Source: Chitinophagaceae bacterium (GTDB taxonomy: Bacteria > Bacteroidota > Bacteroidia > Chitinophagales > Chitinophagaceae). Taken from it: a stretch of 64,000 nucleotides of DNA. The stretch spans positions 198,789 to 262,788 of the forward strand of contig JALNZE010000003.1 in NCBI GenBank assembly GCA_023229465.1, given 5' to 3'. Shown piece after piece: positions 1 through 9,394 of this stretch (positions within the stretch are counted from its first letter, which is position 1; each line of letters starts with the position of its first letter). The translations under genes and the position numbers were made by a program. A model generated the notes under the pieces. The model had not been told where the DNA came from, made no database searches, and worked only from the letters and a program-made list of their open reading frames with translations.

Positions 1-733
1 TCCCGTAGTAACTATAGGTTTCCTGTTCGCCATCGGTTAAATAATGTTCCTGTATCCACCTGGCGCCCAAAGGATGCAAGCCCACAGAAAAGAAAAAACT
101 CAATACCATAAAAGCAATGGCTTTGGAGCCAAAAAGATAGGCAATGAGTATAATCGCAATCATCTGAACCAGCCAGTTCAGCGCTACCCATTTATTAAAA
201 GGCTTGATCTCCTGTAGCCTTGGAAATCTGAATAACTGAAAAAAAGGATAGAATAATAACCAGATCACTTTACCAATAAAATAATTATCAATCAGTTTCG
301 CTTCCCAGTAATTGGGCAAATCACCGTCCAGTTCATACACTCCCTGGAAAGAATGATGCTTGAGATGGTATTTTTCAAATGAAACCGAACTCGGAAAAAT
401 CAAAGGAATATTAGCCAAAATACCTGCCAAACGATTAGCGGCATGGCTTTTGAAAATCAACCGGTGAGAACATTCGTGGATCATGACAAATAAAGCATGG
501 TCCGCAAAAGCGCCTAACAGATAGGCAGCTCCAACAACTATCCACCACGACTGATCTGCAACCAGCCAACAAAAAATAATTTGAAACCCGACTAACCCTA
601 TAATAGCAAGAAAGGTAAGCGGATTCTTTCCAATCAGCTTACGCATATCGGGAAACTGTTTGAGAATTTCCTTAGTTCGAATTCGATGAGGTTCACTGGT
701 GGTAACATGTACAAAGTTTTTCTTCTCCTGCAT
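1..733 (-). CDS. Dihydroceramide delta-4 desaturase-like fatty acid desaturase (partial, C-terminus cut by window edge)
   Basis: I translated this by hand from the ATG at 731-733 to the window edge, about 244 residues. It is a membrane desaturase. Two histidine boxes are visible, HECSH near residue 92 and HLKHH near residue 122, with hydrophobic stretches around residues 40-80 and 155-210. The N-terminus (SEPHRIRTKEILKQFPDMRKL) and the EHY...GEQETYSYYG segment at the left edge resemble eukaryotic sphingolipid delta-4 desaturases (DEGS/DES1). The third histidine box lies outside the window. Bacteroidota make dihydroceramide lipids, so desaturation of the sphingoid base is a plausible role. Activity on free or phospholipid acyl chains is the alternative. 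It is divergent from the gene starting at 914. Confidence 0.8.
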   Translation of the reverse strand, partial: MQEKKNFVHVTTSEPHRIRTKEILKQFPDMRKLIGKNPLTFLAIIGLVGFQIIFCWLVADQSWWIVVGAAYLLGAFADHALFVMIHECSHRLIFKSHAANRLAGILANIPLIFPSSVSFEKYHLKHHSFQGVYELDGDLPNYWEAKLIDNYFIGKVIWLLFYPFFQLFRFPRLQEIKPFNKWVALNWLVQMIAIILIAYLFGSKAIAFMVLSFFFSVGLHPLGARWIQEHYLTDGEQETYSYYG

Positions 734-913
734 ATCGAACAAGATACTATTATAGATACGAAATACTGATTAAATTATCTTTACCCTGCATTTTACACAA
801 TCACCCGTTCAGGAAACGGGCTCATCCGGCATTTAAAAAGCATCCCGGTTTGCTGCAAATATTTTAATTTTAGCGCACATACCTATTCATCAATACATAA
901 CCGGTAAATTATC

Positions 914-1957
914 ATGCTACCAATCAAAACAGCCATCCTTTCTTTCGGCGTGTCGGGCAGGGTTTTTCATGCCCCTTTTATCCATCTTCATCCCGGTTTT
1001 GAATTATATGGTGTTTGGGAAAGAACAAAATCCGAATCAGCTTCCTTTTATCCAGGCATCAAACTATTCCGAACACTGGAAGAACTGCTGGCAGATGAGT
1101 CTATAGAACTGGTGATTGTAAATACGCCTACTGCCACTCATTTTGAGTATACAAAAAAGGTGTTGGCCACAGGTAAACATGCCGTGGTTGAAAAAGCATT
1201 TACCACATCCGTTGAAGAAGCCATTGAACTTAAAGAATTAGCCGACAGCAGCGGAAAAGTCGTCTCTGTTTTCCAGAACCGGCGCTGGGACAGTGATTTT
1301 AAAACAGTGAAGAAAATAATACAGGAAGGCTGGCTGGGTGAGATTATGGAGGCTGAATTTCATTTCGACAGATACAAAGAAGAACTGAGTCCTAAAACAC
1401 ATAAAGAAATACCATCGCCCGGTGCGGGTTTACTGAATGATCTGGGGCCCCATCTTATCGATCAGGCTTTGCATTTATTCGGACTGCCCCAATCCGTATT
1501 TGCTGATCTGCGCATCACCCGGCAAGGATCGCAGGTAGACGATTACTTTGAAATTCTTTTTTACTATCCAAACTTAAGAGTAAGGCTGAAAGCGGGTTAC
1601 CAGGTAAGAGAACCCATCCCGGCTTATGTGGTGCATGGCAGGAAGGGATCATTCTTAAAAAGTCGCGGAGATGTTCAGGAATCACATTTAATGGCCAATC
1701 AGGTACCCAACTTACAGGAATGGGGTACAGAGGCTGAAACTGAACAGGGATTACTGCATACAGAAAAAGACGGCAGGTTACTACGCGAAAGAGTGCCTAC
1801 GCTTCAGGGAAATTACTATGCTTATTATGAAGGCATATACCAATCCATTCGCAACCATGCACCAATACAGGTTACCACACAGGACGGTATGAATGTAATG
1901 AAGGTTATTAATACCTGCTTTAGAAGCAATGAAGCAAAAAAAGTGATCGATTTATAA
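914..1957 (+). CDS. Gfo/Idh/MocA family NAD(P)-dependent oxidoreductase
   Basis: 347 residues, the usual length for the family. The N-terminal Rossmann fold (about residues 1-120) has the FGVSGRV nucleotide loop at 11-17 and an EKAF motif at 93-96, where most members have EKP. The C-terminal alpha/beta domain carries NDLGPH at 175-180, whose histidine is the usual catalytic acid/base. Members oxidise or reduce sugars, inositols or their derivatives; the substrate cannot be read from sequence. The ATG at 914 is directly followed by the Rossmann strand, so the start is well supported. It is transcribed alone, convergent with the transaldolase gene. Confidence 0.9.
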   Translation: MLPIKTAILSFGVSGRVFHAPFIHLHPGFELYGVWERTKSESASFYPGIKLFRTLEELLADESIELVIVNTPTATHFEYTKKVLATGKHAVVEKAFTTSVEEAIELKELADSSGKVVSVFQNRRWDSDFKTVKKIIQEGWLGEIMEAEFHFDRYKEELSPKTHKEIPSPGAGLLNDLGPHLIDQALHLFGLPQSVFADLRITRQGSQVDDYFEILFYYPNLRVRLKAGYQVREPIPAYVVHGRKGSFLKSRGDVQESHLMANQVPNLQEWGTEAETEQGLLHTEKDGRLLRERVPTLQGNYYAYYEGIYQSIRNHAPIQVTTQDGMNVMKVINTCFRSNEAKKVIDL

Positions 1958-1989
1958 GATCAGGCTTCCTTAATGGGTGTTCAGCCTCT

Positions 1990-2640
1990 TTACATTCTCT
2001 TGGCATCTTCCAGAAACTTGGCCAGGCCAATATCGGTTAAAGGATGTTTTAATAATCCAAGAATCGAATCCAGCGGACAGGTACATACGTCGGCGCCGAG
2101 TTCTGCCGCTTTAATGATATGAAGTGCATTGCGTATAGAAGCAGCCAATATTTCTGTTTTATAATTCTGTATATCAAAAATATGCCTCAGTTGCCCTATC
2201 AGTTCCATACCATCCCAACCACTATCGTCAATACGACCAATGAAAGGAGATACATAGCTGGCACCGGCTTTAGCGGCAAGAATGGCCTGACCGGCAGAAA
2301 AAATCAAGGTACAGTTGGTACGGATACCATTATCCGCGAACCATTTGATGGCTTTAATACCCTCTTTAATCATCGGCACCTTTACCACAATATTCGGGTG
2401 AATGGCGGCTAATTTTTTGCCCTCTTCCACCATACCGGCAAAATCGGTAGATAAAACCTCAGCGCTGATATCGCCATCAACCAGCTCACAAATGGTTTTG
2501 TAATGCTGCGCGATGGCTTCCTCCCCTTTAATGCCCTCTTTGGCCATTAAACTTGGATTGGTAGTAACCCCATCAAGGATTCCTAAATCATTGGCTTCTT
2601 TAATCTGGGCCAAATTACCCGTGTCGATAAAAAATTTCAT
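1990..2640 (-). CDS. Transaldolase (TalC/FSA small subfamily)
   Basis: 216 residues, typical of the short transaldolase/fructose-6-phosphate aldolase class. It opens with MKFFIDTGNLAQIKEA, followed by GVTTNPSL at 24-31. The Schiff-base lysine is K87 in VVKVPM. Position 133 in SPFIGR is phenylalanine, where E. coli fructose-6-phosphate aldolases have tyrosine; this favours transaldolase activity (sedoheptulose-7-P + glyceraldehyde-3-P to erythrose-4-P + fructose-6-P) in the non-oxidative pentose phosphate pathway. The 259 bases upstream hold no supported gene. Confidence 0.9.
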   Translation of the reverse strand: MKFFIDTGNLAQIKEANDLGILDGVTTNPSLMAKEGIKGEEAIAQHYKTICELVDGDISAEVLSTDFAGMVEEGKKLAAIHPNIVVKVPMIKEGIKAIKWFADNGIRTNCTLIFSAGQAILAAKAGASYVSPFIGRIDDSGWDGMELIGQLRHIFDIQNYKTEILAASIRNALHIIKAAELGADVCTCPLDSILGLLKHPLTDIGLAKFLEDAKRM

Positions 2641-2899
2641 ACTTGATTTTCAAATGAACGAATAAAAAATACTGACTGCCCTATACACGAATCAGTACAT
2701 TCACTATTCGGGTAAAGAAGAAAAAATGGCAGGCTACTCACATCGCACCGCTACAACCGCCTATCCTTGCTGTATTCCTACCCTGGGGAGGTTCAGCAGG
2801 AGCTGGTCGTGTAAGACCTGCCGCCGCAAAAATAAGGGTTGACGCGATATTTCCATGATTTTTTTAGACGAATACCTTAGAATATACAATAACAGCAAC

Positions 2900-4180
2900 T
2901 CAGAACCCCCCTGCTCCATTTCTTGAATTAATGGTAGTAACCCCAACCAGTTCATCATAGCGGCTGCTGAAAGAACGGTAATAAAATAAGATAGTATATT
3001 GATTTTCTGTTTCCCAGTAATTGCCCTCAGTTAAAGCAGTTTCTGCTTTTGCGGCTAAATGTTTAGCATCTTTGGTAACATAGGTATAACTATAATAGCC
3101 CTGCTTTAAAAGCAGTGTTTTGGTGTAGACCCCTTTTTCTGCATCATAATTCATGAGAGAGGTATCACCAACCTGGTTGTCAGTCATCTGTCCTAACAGG
3201 TACAGGTTTTTACCGGCATAGGGTTGATTCCTTGCGGGAGCAAAAGTAAAATGCACATTTGCATACTCAGTTTGCCACCAGGGATTAACCGATTCTGTAG
3301 TAGCTATTTCATCCCAACCATTTCTATCCCTGAAAAATAGATAGCGCAGGTTATTTCGCTCTACATCGGTTTTAATAAATATATCATTCGGTTCCTTTGT
3401 TTTATCTACCCTGTCTACCCTATCACTCTGAAAGCGAAAACTTTGCAAATCCGCCCATCGGTATTCTTTTCCCGCTGAAAAAACACAATCCTGTTCCCCA
3501 TTATATTCCAATACTTTATTACGGATAAAAGATGGCTGAATATTTTTTACCGCGTCATCCCATCGGTTATTCTGTAATACTACCACACTGGTTTGCTGCG
3601 GACTGAGCACATTCAATTCCTGCGTATTTACAGAAAATTGAATTTTCTGGTGTGTACGCAATAACCCATTATCAAAAGGTTGCTGTACCTGGGCGCCAAT
3701 GCTCACCTTGTTATCTACAATAAGCATTCTCCTGGTAAATGCCGGCTTAGCTGTATCAGCATCCAGGTAAACCAGTAACAGGTAATTACCACTTTTAACA
3801 GGAATACAATTTCTTTCGGGTAATAAGGCCTGGTAATGCACATATTTGGAACTGGTGAATGAAGACATCCTGTACTGACTCAGCCGGTTTTGTGTAAACC
3901 CTTTTATGTAATCAAATACATTCACATCAGCCCGCGTCCAGTCTGCATTACATAAAATATACGTGTAATAATAGTTGCGTGCATAGCCACTCATATCATC
4001 AAAGTGAAGTTCCAGCTGATCAGTTGAATGAAGTGTAAGCAACGGAAGGCTTTGCTGGTTATTCTGTTGAAATAGCTTCACTGTTTTAATAGTAGGCATA
4101 TACACCTGATCAGGCAAACGTTGTGCCTGCAGCCAATTGCAAAGGGAGAAAAGTATCAATAAAACTGCTGACTTATACAT
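2900..4180 (-). CDS. Type IX secretion system plug protein-like (DUF5103 family)
   Basis: 426 residues with a clear Sec signal peptide (MYKSAVLLILFSLCNWLQAQ). The mature part is rich in aromatic and beta-type sequence, with FDDMSGYARNYYYTYILCNADW near residue 60 and a C-terminal domain of FYYRSFSSRYDELVG type. This is the pattern of the Bacteroidota DUF5103 family, whose N-terminal domain matches the Plug that occludes the SprA translocon of the type IX secretion system. It should act at the outer membrane on the periplasmic side. No other T9SS gene lies in the window. Family assignment is from recall of conserved segments, without a profile search. Confidence 0.75.
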   Translation of the reverse strand: MYKSAVLLILFSLCNWLQAQRLPDQVYMPTIKTVKLFQQNNQQSLPLLTLHSTDQLELHFDDMSGYARNYYYTYILCNADWTRADVNVFDYIKGFTQNRLSQYRMSSFTSSKYVHYQALLPERNCIPVKSGNYLLLVYLDADTAKPAFTRRMLIVDNKVSIGAQVQQPFDNGLLRTHQKIQFSVNTQELNVLSPQQTSVVVLQNNRWDDAVKNIQPSFIRNKVLEYNGEQDCVFSAGKEYRWADLQSFRFQSDRVDRVDKTKEPNDIFIKTDVERNNLRYLFFRDRNGWDEIATTESVNPWWQTEYANVHFTFAPARNQPYAGKNLYLLGQMTDNQVGDTSLMNYDAEKGVYTKTLLLKQGYYSYTYVTKDAKHLAAKAETALTEGNYWETENQYTILFYYRSFSSRYDELVGVTTINSRNGAGGF

Positions 4181-4258
4181 ACAGGTAATTCTGCTTAAAC
4201 ATACAACAATCTGCCAATTTACAAATGCTTTTGCTGCATTGGTTAGTGCAATGTAGTT

Positions 4259-5515
4259 TTGATTGATCTAAAATCATGCCGATTGAACCTGGCCCTTTAT
4301 ATTGCCAAACGTATTGCCTTTAACCGGCAGAAATCTTTTTCCAGGTTTATTATCCGTTTATCGGTAATGGCAACGGCATTAAGTGTTATGGCCATGATTG
4401 TTACACTGGCTTTTGTAAATGGATTTCAACAAACGGTGTCTGAGAAAGTATTTAGTTTTTGGGGGCATATCCGTGTTCAGAAATATGAGCCCAGCAGATC
4501 ACTGGTAGCAGAGGAAAGTCCAATGGAAAAAAACGCCGGTATAGAATCTGTTCTCCTAAAAGAACCAGGCGTTCACAGGGTGCAGAGCTTTGCAACAAAA
4601 TCTGCGGTACTGGAAAAAAATAAAGAAATTGAAGGTGTTCTTTTAAAAGGGATTGAAAAAGAGTACGACAGTAGTCAATTAAAACCTTTTCTAATAGAGG
4701 GCCGCTGGCTCAATTTCAGTGATTCATTGTACAGCAGGGAGATCATGCTCTCTTTACCCATGGCCTTACAGTTAAAAATTAATCTTGCTGATACGGTTAC
4801 CATTTATTTTATTTCGATACTTGATGGCTCACGTACCTACCGGAAGTTAACAGTAGCCGGTATCTATAAAACAGGTATTGAGGAATATGATAAGCTTTTT
4901 ATACTGGGTGATATCAGGTTAATAAGGCGGGTAAATGGATGGTTACCGGACCAGACAGGAGGATATGAATTATTTGTTGATGATTATAAAAAAATTGACA
5001 GCATCAGTAATCGTTTAGCTGATAAACTGCCGGCAGAATGGATGAGCCGGAGTATTCGGGAAGTGTATCCTAATATTTTCGACTGGCTCAATATTCAGGA
5101 TGTGAACCGGAATGTAATTTTTATTGTGATGGCTGTGGTAGCCATCATTAACCTGATTACCTGCCTGCTGATTCTCATTCTGGAAAGAACACGTATGATT
5201 GGCATGATGAAAGCCCTCGGCGCTGCTGATTCTCTTATCCGAAAAATATTTTTGTACCATGCCACCTTAATCAGCTTTGCGGGCATTGGTATTGGATGTA
5301 TACTGGGTGTTGGCATCTGTCTGTTACAGCAATACACGGGTTTTATTACACTAGATGAGGCTTCCTATTATGTAGCAAAAGCACCGGTTTCAATTATCTG
5401 GTGGCAGGTAGGCGCCGTTTGCCTTTCTACAGCATTTGTTTGCTATATTTTACTGATTATCCCAACCTTACTCATCAAAAAAATAAACCCCGTAAAAGCT
5501 ATCCAATTCCGCTAA
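4259..5515 (+). CDS. ABC transporter permease, LolC/LolE-FtsX type
   Basis: 418 residues. The topology is that of MacB/FtsX-type permeases: one transmembrane helix near 31-56, a large periplasmic domain (about 57-280), then three helices near 284-306, 335-355 and 379-405. The sequence LILERTRMIGMMKALGA at the end of helix 2 is the family coupling-helix motif. Such permeases pair with a LolD-like ATPase to extract lipoproteins from the inner membrane or perform similar mechanotransmission; no ATPase gene is adjacent. The frame opens with TTG at 4259 and has no upstream ATG, so TTG, or another TTG near 4289, is the probable start. Confidence 0.85.
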   Translation: MIDLKSCRLNLALYIAKRIAFNRQKSFSRFIIRLSVMATALSVMAMIVTLAFVNGFQQTVSEKVFSFWGHIRVQKYEPSRSLVAEESPMEKNAGIESVLLKEPGVHRVQSFATKSAVLEKNKEIEGVLLKGIEKEYDSSQLKPFLIEGRWLNFSDSLYSREIMLSLPMALQLKINLADTVTIYFISILDGSRTYRKLTVAGIYKTGIEEYDKLFILGDIRLIRRVNGWLPDQTGGYELFVDDYKKIDSISNRLADKLPAEWMSRSIREVYPNIFDWLNIQDVNRNVIFIVMAVVAIINLITCLLILILERTRMIGMMKALGAADSLIRKIFLYHATLISFAGIGIGCILGVGICLLQQYTGFITLDEASYYVAKAPVSIIWWQVGAVCLSTAFVCYILLIIPTLLIKKINPVKAIQFR

Positions 5516-5543
5516 TCATTCATTCTGTCATTCTCTTTTTCTC

Positions 5544-6266
5544 TCATTTCTTCAAATGCGACAACACAATTCCCGTTGCCACCGCGGCATTCAGCGATTC
5601 TGCTCCGCCAATTCCCGGAATGGTTACAGGATGCGTAATAAAAGGAAGTAGTTCTTTACTGATGCCTTTGGATTCATTGCCTATCACAAGAACTCCCTTC
5701 GAAATACCCGGAACCAGGTTGATAGGCTCCCCTTTTAAAAGAGCCCCATAAACAGGCAACTTACACAAACTTAAAAATTCGGGTAAAGGTTGATACCAAA
5801 GCTTTACCCGAATAAAACTACCCATCGTACTTTGTATTACTTTGGGGTTATATAATTCCACTGTATGCTCACTGGCAATAACCTGGGTAACCCCAAACCA
5901 ATCAGCAGTCCGGATGATAGTACCCAGGTTACCCGGATCCTGGATGCCATCCAGTACAAGTGTAAATTCATTAGCTAAATCAGGCTGGCTGGCTTCTACC
6001 TTCTGCTCAGCAATGATTAAAACCTTATTGGGGGTTTGGAGACAGCTTATCTTTTGTAATTCTTTTTCTGAAATAGTAACCACCGGTCTATAGGTTAGCA
6101 CCGGCGGCTTCCAATCTGCCAAAGCATATATTTTCCTGATGGGATACTCACTATGTAATAACTCATCAGCCAGTTTCGTACCTTCAGCCACAAACAATCC
6201 TTCGGCCTGCCTTTGTTTTTTCTGGCACAAAGATTGAATATATTTGAGCTCATTCTTGCTTAACAT
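5544..6266 (-). CDS. SpoU/TrmH family RNA 2'-O-methyltransferase
   Basis: About 240 residues from the ATG at 6264-6266. An upstream in-frame ATG at 6335 would run into the divergent tamL gene and adds no conserved sequence, so I chose the shorter form. An N-terminal substrate-binding domain (NELKYIQSLCQKKQRQAEGLFVAEG) precedes the trefoil-knot methylase with its three motifs: LDGIQDPGNLGTIIRTADW, VLVIGNESKGIS, and IPGIGGAESLNAAVATGIVL. It transfers a methyl group from SAM to a ribose 2'-OH in rRNA or tRNA; RlmB-like 23S rRNA methylation is the likeliest guess. Only 5 bp separate it from the start of tamL, so each promoter must lie inside the other gene. Confidence 0.9.
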   Translation of the reverse strand: MLSKNELKYIQSLCQKKQRQAEGLFVAEGTKLADELLHSEYPIRKIYALADWKPPVLTYRPVVTISEKELQKISCLQTPNKVLIIAEQKVEASQPDLANEFTLVLDGIQDPGNLGTIIRTADWFGVTQVIASEHTVELYNPKVIQSTMGSFIRVKLWYQPLPEFLSLCKLPVYGALLKGEPINLVPGISKGVLVIGNESKGISKELLPFITHPVTIPGIGGAESLNAAVATGIVLSHLKK

Positions 6267-6271
6267 CCTGT

Positions 6272-8647
6272 ATGTATTTGACCCGTTTAAAAGTAAATTT
6301 TCTTTCTCTTGCAATACTATCCCTGCTTTTGGCATTGATCAGCTCCTGTTCGGTGTCTAAAAGAACCATCATAAGAAGCTATCCCGTTGACAAAGCTTTT
6401 GTTTACGACAACAAATTAACACTCAAAGGGGATCTTTCCAAAGATGAGAGAAACCGCTTATCCAACGACCTGGGAAAATATTGGGATGACAGCTTGCAAG
6501 TAAGGAGAATTCAACAGTTCGGCCTTTTTTATAAAATTAAAAATCCGCCTGTCTTCGACTCGATAAATATTTCAAGATCTGTCAATTTCATGAATGCATA
6601 CCTGAATTCGCAGGGTTACTATTATGCCGGTTTTGATGATTCTGTTAGGATAGATACGGTAAATGATCAGCTAAGAACTACTGTGGGCATGACTATTACT
6701 GTTGGCAGGAATATTAGCATTGACTCAGTTTCTTACGAACTTGGCGATACTACCCTCCAACACCTTACCTTACGGGAAGAAAAAAACACCATTCTAACAA
6801 AAGGATCACCCTATACAAAACAGTTAATCAGTACCGAGTTAGACAGATTAGTTAGCGTGTACAGGCAGAATGGTTACTATAAATTTACCCGGGAGGATAT
6901 CTATGCCCAGGTAGATACTACAGATGCCAGACTACTGCAGCTTACACTCGATCCCTTTAAACAGGCAGAAATTATTGCCGATGCAGCCCGAACCAGGAGA
7001 GAAAACCCTACCTGGGATATATCAATCCGAAAAAGAACCACCTTTGATTCCTCAAGATTAATACAATACCATATTGGCCGGTTGTATTACTATCCCGAAA
7101 CCAGGATCACTGATATTACCGACAGCATTACTTCCCAAAAGGGTTTTCTGGAAGTAAACCATGGGAATCTGACCATGAGATATAAAAAAGGTTTGTTCAA
7201 TTACAGACCATTAAGGGAACATACTTTTTTACGTAACGGATATCTTTACAATGAAAAGGAGTATTTCAAATCGATTAATACCCTTGGCCAGATTGGCGCC
7301 TGGCAACAGGTGGATGCAAGGCCGAAAATAAGAGATAAAGATAGTCTTGACCTGTATTTTTTTCTGGTACCCGCCATTAAACAGAATTTCACCATCGACC
7401 TGGAAGGCAGCCGGAATACCGCCGATATAGGCTTGGGAAATCTTTGGGGGATATCTACCAATCTTGCCTATAATAATAAAAACGTTTGGAAAAGCGCCAT
7501 ACAATCTTTAGCCACATTCAGAACAGGTGTTGAGCTAAACCTGCTTACCAGTAACCAGAATAGTTTGATTCAGACATTTCTGATAAACCTCGGACATACC
7601 TATGTTTTTCCAAAGCTGGTGCTTCCCTTTAAAAATTTGAAGATTTTAGAGAACCTGGAAAATAAAAGAACCTTGTTTTCTGTTAATGGATCTTACGTTG
7701 ACAGAAGAGATTATTACCAACTTCGTTCTTTGGTAACCAGTTGGGGTTACGAATGGAAAAAGGGAAATAATACATGGCTGTATAAGCCCTTAAATATAGA
7801 GCTGTATGCTATTGATACTTTGGACGGACTCAGAAAATTATTTATCTCCAACCCTTTCCTCAGAACTTCTTTCAACTCAGGAAAAGTAATCAGCCATAGC
7901 CTCTCACTGATCAAAAATTTCAATAATGCCCATAACCCAAACAAAAGTCATTTCGTTAGATTTGGCCTGGAAGAAGCGGGCGGACTGTTGGGTGTGATTG
8001 CCAATTGGAACGAACAGTTTTACCGATATGTAAAAGTAGAAACAGAATACCGCCAGTCAACCAAAATGCAAAAAACCGAATTGGCATATCGTGCTTTTGC
8101 CGGTGTGGGTTATAATTATGGTTCAGATAGTTTGAGAGATAAAACACTTCCATTCTTTAAACAATTTTCAGCCGGTGGACCGTATAGCATGCGTGCCTGG
8201 GGGCTGAGACAATTGGGATTGGGAAGCTCTACACAAAGTGAAGCCGACACCAGCTATAACAGCTATCGCGATCGTTTTGGCGATATGCAGCTGGAAGCAA
8301 ATATTGAATATAGATTTCCTTTAGCAACCATTGCGGGTATTAAAGTAGCCAGTGTACTATTTGCAGACATTGGCAATGTTTGGAATGTGATACCGAACTC
8401 CGCTAATCCTGAAGCGAAATTTTCATTTAAAAACCTGGGGAGAAACCTGGCACTTGGGGTTGGCACCGGAATAAGGATCGACTTCTCCTATTTTCTTATC
8501 AGGCTCGACCTGGCTTATAAAGTAAAAGACCCGGCAAGGCCTTATAATAATGGCTGGATGGATAAATTTCAATGGTTTGAAAACAGGGCAAACGGACTTA
8601 AAGTAAATAATTATGCTTTCCAGTTAGGCATTGGACTCCCCTTCTAA
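6272..8647 (+). CDS. tamL: TamL-type BamA/TamA family outer-membrane lipoprotein
   Basis: 791 residues. The N-terminus has a lipoprotein signal with lipobox LISSC (Cys26), unlike classical BamA/TamA. POTRA-like repeats follow (for example YAGFDDSVRIDTV near 110-125 and YRQNGYYKFTREDIYAQVDTT near 190-210). A C-terminal bacterial surface antigen/Omp85 barrel ends at the strand NNYAFQLGIGLPF. Omp85 hallmarks in the barrel include FSAGGPYSMRAWGLRQLG and the terminal aromatic F. Bacteroidota carry a lipidated TamA relative (TamL) that is thought to work with TamB in outer-membrane protein insertion. It overlaps the convergent truB gene by 24 bp. Confidence 0.85.
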   Translation: MYLTRLKVNFLSLAILSLLLALISSCSVSKRTIIRSYPVDKAFVYDNKLTLKGDLSKDERNRLSNDLGKYWDDSLQVRRIQQFGLFYKIKNPPVFDSINISRSVNFMNAYLNSQGYYYAGFDDSVRIDTVNDQLRTTVGMTITVGRNISIDSVSYELGDTTLQHLTLREEKNTILTKGSPYTKQLISTELDRLVSVYRQNGYYKFTREDIYAQVDTTDARLLQLTLDPFKQAEIIADAARTRRENPTWDISIRKRTTFDSSRLIQYHIGRLYYYPETRITDITDSITSQKGFLEVNHGNLTMRYKKGLFNYRPLREHTFLRNGYLYNEKEYFKSINTLGQIGAWQQVDARPKIRDKDSLDLYFFLVPAIKQNFTIDLEGSRNTADIGLGNLWGISTNLAYNNKNVWKSAIQSLATFRTGVELNLLTSNQNSLIQTFLINLGHTYVFPKLVLPFKNLKILENLENKRTLFSVNGSYVDRRDYYQLRSLVTSWGYEWKKGNNTWLYKPLNIELYAIDTLDGLRKLFISNPFLRTSFNSGKVISHSLSLIKNFNNAHNPNKSHFVRFGLEEAGGLLGVIANWNEQFYRYVKVETEYRQSTKMQKTELAYRAFAGVGYNYGSDSLRDKTLPFFKQFSAGGPYSMRAWGLRQLGLGSSTQSEADTSYNSYRDRFGDMQLEANIEYRFPLATIAGIKVASVLFADIGNVWNVIPNSANPEAKFSFKNLGRNLALGVGTGIRIDFSYFLIRLDLAYKVKDPARPYNNGWMDKFQWFENRANGLKVNNYAFQLGIGLPF

Positions 8648-9346
8648 TGTATGTAATGCTTTGATTTCTTCTTCAAAACCGGTTATTGATTTTGCATCAG
8701 AAACAGAAAATATACCAATTCGGGTTCTTCGCAAACTACTCATATACCCACCTACACCTAAGGCTGCTCCAAAATCATTGGCAAGGCTTCTGATATAAGT
8801 TCCAGTAGAACATACCACCTTGAAATGCACTACCGGCAATTCAATTTTTTCTATAGCGAATGAATAGATGGTAACGGGCCTTGGCTCAAGTTGCACATCA
8901 ACGCCTTTACGCGCAGCAAGGTAAACGGGTTTGCCCTCTTGCTTGATAGCAGAATGTATCGGTGGCTTTTGCATAATTAGCCCGGTAAAGGGTTTGGTAG
9001 CTGCAAGAATTGCTTCGGCAGTAAGATGATCAACCGACTTATGATCCTTTGGTTCACTTTCCAGATCGTAAGTAGGGGTTACAGAACCCAGTGTAAATGT
9101 GCCGGTATACTCTTTCTCCATCCCCATGAATTCATTAATCTTCTTCGTAAACTTACCCGTACAAACTATCAATAAACCCGTTGCCAATGGATCAAGGGTA
9201 CCTGCATGTCCTACCTTAATAATCCTCGTCAGATTTCTTACTTTTCGCACCACATCAAAAGAAGTCCATTGCTTAGGCTTGTCAAATAATAAAACCTTCC
9301 CCTCAAGATAAGGGAGCATATAATCCGGCACTTGCTTTTGCTTCAT
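8624..9346 (-). CDS. truB: tRNA pseudouridine(55) synthase TruB
   Basis: 240 residues from the ATG at 9344-9346. An in-frame ATG at 9385 would add 13 residues without family similarity and leave almost no spacing to proS. The catalytic aspartate is D52 in GHAGTLDPLATG. Other TruB marks are LLFDKPKQWTSFDVV, IHSAIKQEGKPVYLAARKG and CSTGTYIRSLANDFG. It isomerises U55 in the T-loop of tRNAs to pseudouridine. It lies just downstream of proS on the same strand, probably in one transcript, and its 3' end overlaps tamL by 24 bp. Confidence 0.95.
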   Translation of the reverse strand: MKQKQVPDYMLPYLEGKVLLFDKPKQWTSFDVVRKVRNLTRIIKVGHAGTLDPLATGLLIVCTGKFTKKINEFMGMEKEYTGTFTLGSVTPTYDLESEPKDHKSVDHLTAEAILAATKPFTGLIMQKPPIHSAIKQEGKPVYLAARKGVDVQLEPRPVTIYSFAIEKIELPVVHFKVVCSTGTYIRSLANDFGAALGVGGYMSSLRRTRIGIFSVSDAKSITGFEEEIKALHTLEGESNA

Positions 9347-9394
9347 GTAACTTTTTAAATTTGAAAGATAACCGGTAAAGGTCACTGCATGGAA

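Noticed and set aside
2761..2958. 65-codon minus-strand frame next to the T9SS plug gene
   Set aside because: It overlaps the plug gene's 3' end in another frame, and its composition gives no support for coding.
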